Notes under the pieces: model-generated
What the model saw: the letters and a program-made list of their open reading frames with translations, nothing else
Told to the model about the DNA's origin: nothing
The model's database searches: none
Origin: an uncultured Muribaculaceae bacterium
GTDB taxonomy: Bacteria > Bacteroidota > Bacteroidia > Bacteroidales > Muribaculaceae
DNA: 8,972 nt
Direction: 5' to 3'
Assembly (NCBI GenBank): GCA_910579605.1
Contig: CAJTUG010000055.1
Span: forward strand, 1-8,972
In this document: one piece after another, positions 6,124 through 8,972 of the stretch
Numbering within the stretch: position 1 is the stretch's first letter
Layout: every line of letters begins with the position of its first letter
Program-made: the position numbers and the translations under genes

Positions 6124-7866
6124 ATGCCACGTTTGAGTTCTCCCGAAAAACCGATTATTTATCAATTACTGCCACGGTTGTTTACTAACTATTGTGAAAC
6201 TCCCGTCGTCAACGGAACATTGGAGACCAACGGTTCGGGCAAACTTAACGCAATAAATTCCACTATTCTCAAGTCTATTAAAGATTTAGGCGCGACCCAT
6301 GTGTGGTATACCGGAGTGATCGAACATGCCCACGACGCAGATTATACCAAATTTGGAATTAAACGAGACAACCCACACGTTGTAAAAGGACATGCAGGCA
6401 GTCCGTATGCAATAACAGACTACTATGATATAGATCCTGATTTGGCCGAAGAAGTTCCTGCAAGAATGGCAGAATTTGAATCTCTTGTAGACCGTACCCA
6501 CAAAGCAGGGCTTAAAGTAATAATTGATTTCGTTCCCAATCATGTTGCTCGCCAATACTATTCCGATGCCAAACCATTTGGTGTTCGTGATTTGGGCGAA
6601 GGAGATAATGATGGGATGTTTTTTAGTCAACAAAACAATTTTTATTACATTACACGCCAACAGTTTGCACCTCATGTAGATATGGGGTATGGACAAGACG
6701 CGTATGTGGAATTTCCAGCTAAAGCTTCTGGCAATGATTGTTTTAATGCGTTTCCAGGTCCTAACGATTGGTATGATACCGTAAAACTTAACTACGGAAT
6801 TGATCCTGCCGATGGCTCCAAACATTTTGACCCGATTCCAGATACATGGCTTAAGATGCTGAATATACTAAGATTTTGGGCTTCAAAAGGTATTGATGGT
6901 TTCCGCTGCGATATGGTACATATGGTGCCTTTGGAATTTTGGCATTGGGCAATACCTCAAGTAAAGCAACATTATCCTTCTATAGTATTTATTGCGGAAA
7001 TCTACGATGTGGCACTCTACAGACCATTCATAGAGTATGGTGGCTTTGATTATCTCTATGATAAAGTGAATCTCTACGATACTCTACGCGATATTGAAAC
7101 ACAAAATCATTCTGCGGCAACACTCACCAATTGTTGGCAAAGCATAGAAGGTATAAACAGAAATATGCTCAATTTCCTTGAAAACCACGATGAGCAACGA
7201 TTTGCGTCACCTTTTTATGCCGGTCAAGCTACACGCGTTATACCGTCGCTTGTAGTAAGCACTATGATGAGTACCGGACCTATGATGATATATTTTGGTC
7301 AGGAATTAGGTGAACCGGGTACAGATGCAGAAGGATTCAGTGGTTTTGATGGCCGAACAACTATATTTGACTATTGGAGTGTAGCTTCAGTACGTCGTTG
7401 GCTTAACAATGGAAAATGTAATGGCGTACTTACACCTCAAGAACAGAAGCTCCGCCAGAGTTACCGTAAAATACTTAGGTTGGCAAACTCAGAAGATGCT
7501 ATACGCTCAGGACGTTTCTTTGACTTGATGTATGTAAATTATACAAATCCTGGACTTAACCCACATCGTCATTATGCATTTATTCGTCAAACCGGCGATA
7601 GTATTTTAGTGATTATTGCTAATTTTGGTGAATCCGACGATAATGTTGCGCTCAATGTGCCAATCCATGCATTTGAAACCCTTGTAATACCACAAGGAAC
7701 AGATATATCTGCAATAGAACTACTCTCCGATAAAATAGAGCCTAAAACATTGTCGGCAACAGAACAATTTAAAACGCAAGTTCCGGCTCACTCCGCCGTA
7801 GTTTGGAAATTATCGGCAAAAAGGTTAAGAAACAACAAATCCCAAAATATCTCAGAAAACAATTAA
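6124..7866 (+). CDS. GH13 alpha-amylase-family glycoside hydrolase, cytoplasmic
   Basis: The 580-residue product carries all four GH13 signature regions of the (beta/alpha)8 barrel: DFVPNH (135-140), GFRCDMVHM (259-267) with nucleophile Asp263, FIAEIYD (289-295) with acid/base Glu292, and FLENHDEQR (351-359) with the transition-state-stabilising Asp356. A C-terminal beta-sandwich typical of GH13 (about 480-565) follows. It should hydrolyse or rearrange alpha-glucosidic bonds. There is no signal peptide or lipoprotein box, so it should act in the cytoplasm on glycogen or imported maltooligosaccharides, unlike SusG-type surface amylases. The exact activity (amylase, glucosidase or transferase) and GH13 subfamily cannot be settled from motifs. 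The start ATG lies 11 nt after the patatin stop and the tail is rich in Asn and Lys. Confidence 0.93.
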   Translation: MPRLSSPEKPIIYQLLPRLFTNYCETPVVNGTLETNGSGKLNAINSTILKSIKDLGATHVWYTGVIEHAHDADYTKFGIKRDNPHVVKGHAGSPYAITDYYDIDPDLAEEVPARMAEFESLVDRTHKAGLKVIIDFVPNHVARQYYSDAKPFGVRDLGEGDNDGMFFSQQNNFYYITRQQFAPHVDMGYGQDAYVEFPAKASGNDCFNAFPGPNDWYDTVKLNYGIDPADGSKHFDPIPDTWLKMLNILRFWASKGIDGFRCDMVHMVPLEFWHWAIPQVKQHYPSIVFIAEIYDVALYRPFIEYGGFDYLYDKVNLYDTLRDIETQNHSAATLTNCWQSIEGINRNMLNFLENHDEQRFASPFYAGQATRVIPSLVVSTMMSTGPMMIYFGQELGEPGTDAEGFSGFDGRTTIFDYWSVASVRRWLNNGKCNGVLTPQEQKLRQSYRKILRLANSEDAIRSGRFFDLMYVNYTNPGLNPHRHYAFIRQTGDSILVIIANFGESDDNVALNVPIHAFETLVIPQGTDISAIELLSDKIEPKTLSATEQFKTQVPAHSAVVWKLSAKRLRNNKSQNISENN

Positions 7867-7871
7867 TTGTT
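7858..7871. repeat. 14-bp perfect palindrome between the GH13 gene and prs
   Basis: AACAATTAATTGTT reads the same on both strands and spans the GH13 stop codon, 10 nt before the prs ATG. Its size and symmetry would suit an operator half-site pair, but in AT-rich DNA a 14-bp AT-dominated palindrome can easily arise by chance. Confidence 0.3.
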
Positions 7872-7881
7872 AATCTCCAAA

Positions 7882-8826
7882 ATGGACACGTCCCTTTCCC
7901 CTTTCAAAATTTTCTCCGGCACAAAATCACGTTACATGGCCGAAGAAATTTGCAAAGAACTTGGTGTTGAACTTGGCAAAATGAAAATTGAACATTTTGC
8001 CGACGGTGAATTTGAAGTGTGCTTCGAAGAATCCGTAAGAGGTTGCGAAGTTTATCTGGTACAATCTACCTTCCCTAACTGCGACAACCTTATGGAACTT
8101 CTCCTCATGATTGATGCCGCAAAACGTGCTTCGGCAAAGTCTGTAGTAGCGGTAATGCCTTATTTCGGTTGGGCTCGTCAAGATCGTAAAGACAAACCGC
8201 GCGTGTCTATTGCAGCCAAACTTGTAGCAGATATGCTCACTGCCGCAGGTGTCGATAGAGTAATTACCATGGATTTGCATGCCGATCAAATACAAGGTTT
8301 CTTTAATGTTCCACTTGACCACCTTTACGCATCTTCTGTTTTCATTCCATATATCCAGAGCTTGAAACTTGAAGATATGGTTATTGCCACTCCCGACGTA
8401 GGTGGAGCTAAACGTGCCAATAGTTACGCTAAGTATCTTGACTTGCCTCTTGTGCTTTGCCACAAACAACGTGCTAAAGCAAATGTAGTTGCAAAAATGA
8501 CTGTTATCGGAGATGTAAAAGACAAAAACGTCATACTCGTAGACGACATGGTAGATACCGCCGGTACCATTACAAAAGCTGCTAATCTAATGATAGAAAA
8601 CGGAGCTAAATCAGTAAGAGCTCTTTGTTCTCATGCTATAATGAGCGATCCGGCAACTGAACGAGTTGAAGAATCTGCTCTTTCAGAAATGATTTTCACA
8701 AATTCTATTCCCTATTCTAAAGGCTGTTCAAAATGCACTATCATTTCTGTAGCCCGTTTATTTGCCGACACGATTCGTCGTGTACACTCAAACCAAAGTA
8801 TCTCTTCGCAATATCTAATTAAGTGA
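7882..8826 (+). CDS. prs: Ribose-phosphate pyrophosphokinase (PRPP synthetase)
   Basis: Prs makes 5-phosphoribosyl-1-pyrophosphate from ribose-5-phosphate and ATP, the precursor for purine, pyrimidine, histidine, tryptophan and NAD synthesis. The 314-residue product has the normal class I length. Landmarks are FSGTKSR (11-17), FADGE (39-43), FGWARQDRK (95-103) for ATP binding, DLHADQIQGFF (131-141) with metal-binding His133, the flexible catalytic loop around Lys195 and Arg197, and the PRPP loop VDDMVDTAGT (220-229). The frame is open back to a TTG at 7867, directly after the GH13 stop, but the ATG at 7882 gives the N-terminus expected for the family. It follows the GH13 gene by 15 nt, so it is probably cotranscribed. 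No separate promoter box was recognised. Confidence 0.97.
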   Translation: MDTSLSPFKIFSGTKSRYMAEEICKELGVELGKMKIEHFADGEFEVCFEESVRGCEVYLVQSTFPNCDNLMELLLMIDAAKRASAKSVVAVMPYFGWARQDRKDKPRVSIAAKLVADMLTAAGVDRVITMDLHADQIQGFFNVPLDHLYASSVFIPYIQSLKLEDMVIATPDVGGAKRANSYAKYLDLPLVLCHKQRAKANVVAKMTVIGDVKDKNVILVDDMVDTAGTITKAANLMIENGAKSVRALCSHAIMSDPATERVEESALSEMIFTNSIPYSKGCSKCTIISVARLFADTIRRVHSNQSISSQYLIK

Positions 8827-8860
8827 TATTCGTAAAGAAAGATACATCTATTTTTTATTA

Positions 8861-8972
8861 ATGTCTGAATTCAATATCACAGTTCTTGACGGCGACACTA
8901 TTTTTCCGAAATCGTGTCGCCGTTGGGATTCCTTTTCCCAGATTGGAAATTTCAATTTCTATGGTCTCACAT
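8861..8972 (+). CDS. D-2-hydroxyacid (glycerate-type) dehydrogenase, N-terminal fragment
   Basis: Only the first 37 codons are present; the gene continues beyond the window. The start ITVLDGDT (residues 6-13), followed by a conserved Trp at 22, a hydrophobic-Gly pair at 27-28 and a Tyr at 34, matches the opening of Bacteroidetes D-isomer 2-hydroxyacid dehydrogenases of the glycerate/hydroxypyruvate reductase type, which usually read VVLDG...W...LG...YDRT. The final DR of that pattern is replaced by GL here. It begins 34 nt after prs in the same direction. The AT-rich spacer shows neither a terminator nor a clear promoter. No catalytic residue is included, so the call rests on the N-terminal pattern alone. 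Confidence 0.6.
   Translation, partial: MSEFNITVLDGDTIFPKSCRRWDSFSQIGNFNFYGLT
8889..8923. repeat. 10-bp perfect inverted repeat inside the dehydrogenase start
   Basis: ACGGCGACAC (8889-8898) and GTGTCGCCGT (8914-8923) are exact reverse complements separated by 15 nt. Weaker G-U pairs could lengthen the stem in RNA. It lies within codons 10-21 of the partial dehydrogenase and is noticeably GC-richer than its surroundings. No T-run follows on the plus strand, so it does not look like a terminator for prs. Confidence 0.6.

Noticed and set aside
6286..6825. 179-codon minus-strand frame inside the GH13 gene
   Set aside because: Antisense shadow of a strongly conserved enzyme; no family features and no promoter.
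7867..7881. TTG start giving prs five extra residues
   Set aside because: The ATG at 7882 gives the expected N-terminus and length; the TTG merely follows the GH13 stop in frame.
7927..8469. 180-codon minus-strand frame inside prs
   Set aside because: Antisense shadow of the conserved prs coding sequence, with a His/Phe/Tyr-rich composition typical of reverse-complement translation.
8889..8923. Inverted repeat considered as a terminator for prs
   Set aside because: It lies inside the next coding sequence and is not followed by a T-run on the plus strand.

Overview
The window looks like chromosomal DNA from a member of the Bacteroidales, most likely a gut Muribaculaceae- or Bacteroides-type organism. 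Three things point there: an AT-rich genome without Shine-Dalgarno sites before the start codons, several TAnnTTTG(CA) promoter boxes of the Bacteroidetes type, and the overall character of the proteins. The family-level placement is inference. Genes are dense and there is no sign of a phage, transposon, CRISPR array, tRNA or rRNA.

Left half, minus strand (about 5132 down to 64). From upstream to downstream the order is: a small 81-residue protein of unknown function, bioA, bioF, a membrane-anchored DNA/RNA non-specific endonuclease, and mnmE, closed by a rho-independent terminator at 64-94. The last four genes are packed very tightly (17-nt overlap, 2-nt gap, 4-nt ATGA overlap), so they are probably one transcript with translational coupling. 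BioF and BioA catalyse consecutive steps of biotin synthesis (pimeloyl thioester to KAPA to DAPA). MnmE modifies the tRNA wobble uridine, and the endonuclease probably acts outside the cytoplasm, so the operon mixes unrelated functions. bioA has its own good promoter box so close to the ATG that its mRNA would be almost leaderless.

The small protein ends in QLSLF, the consensus bacterial sliding-clamp (DnaN) binding pentapeptide, at its extreme C-terminus. It also has its own promoter box. It is the least explained and most interesting item in the window.

Right half, plus strand (5240 to the end). A promoter at about 5240 drives a patatin-like serine hydrolase, followed 11 nt later by a cytoplasmic GH13 alpha-amylase-family enzyme and 15 nt after that by prs (ribose-phosphate pyrophosphokinase). 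After 34 nt comes the start of a D-2-hydroxyacid (glycerate-type) dehydrogenase that runs off the window. These genes cover lipid, alpha-glucan and nucleotide-precursor metabolism and probably share a transcript, but the sequence shows no obvious common pathway.
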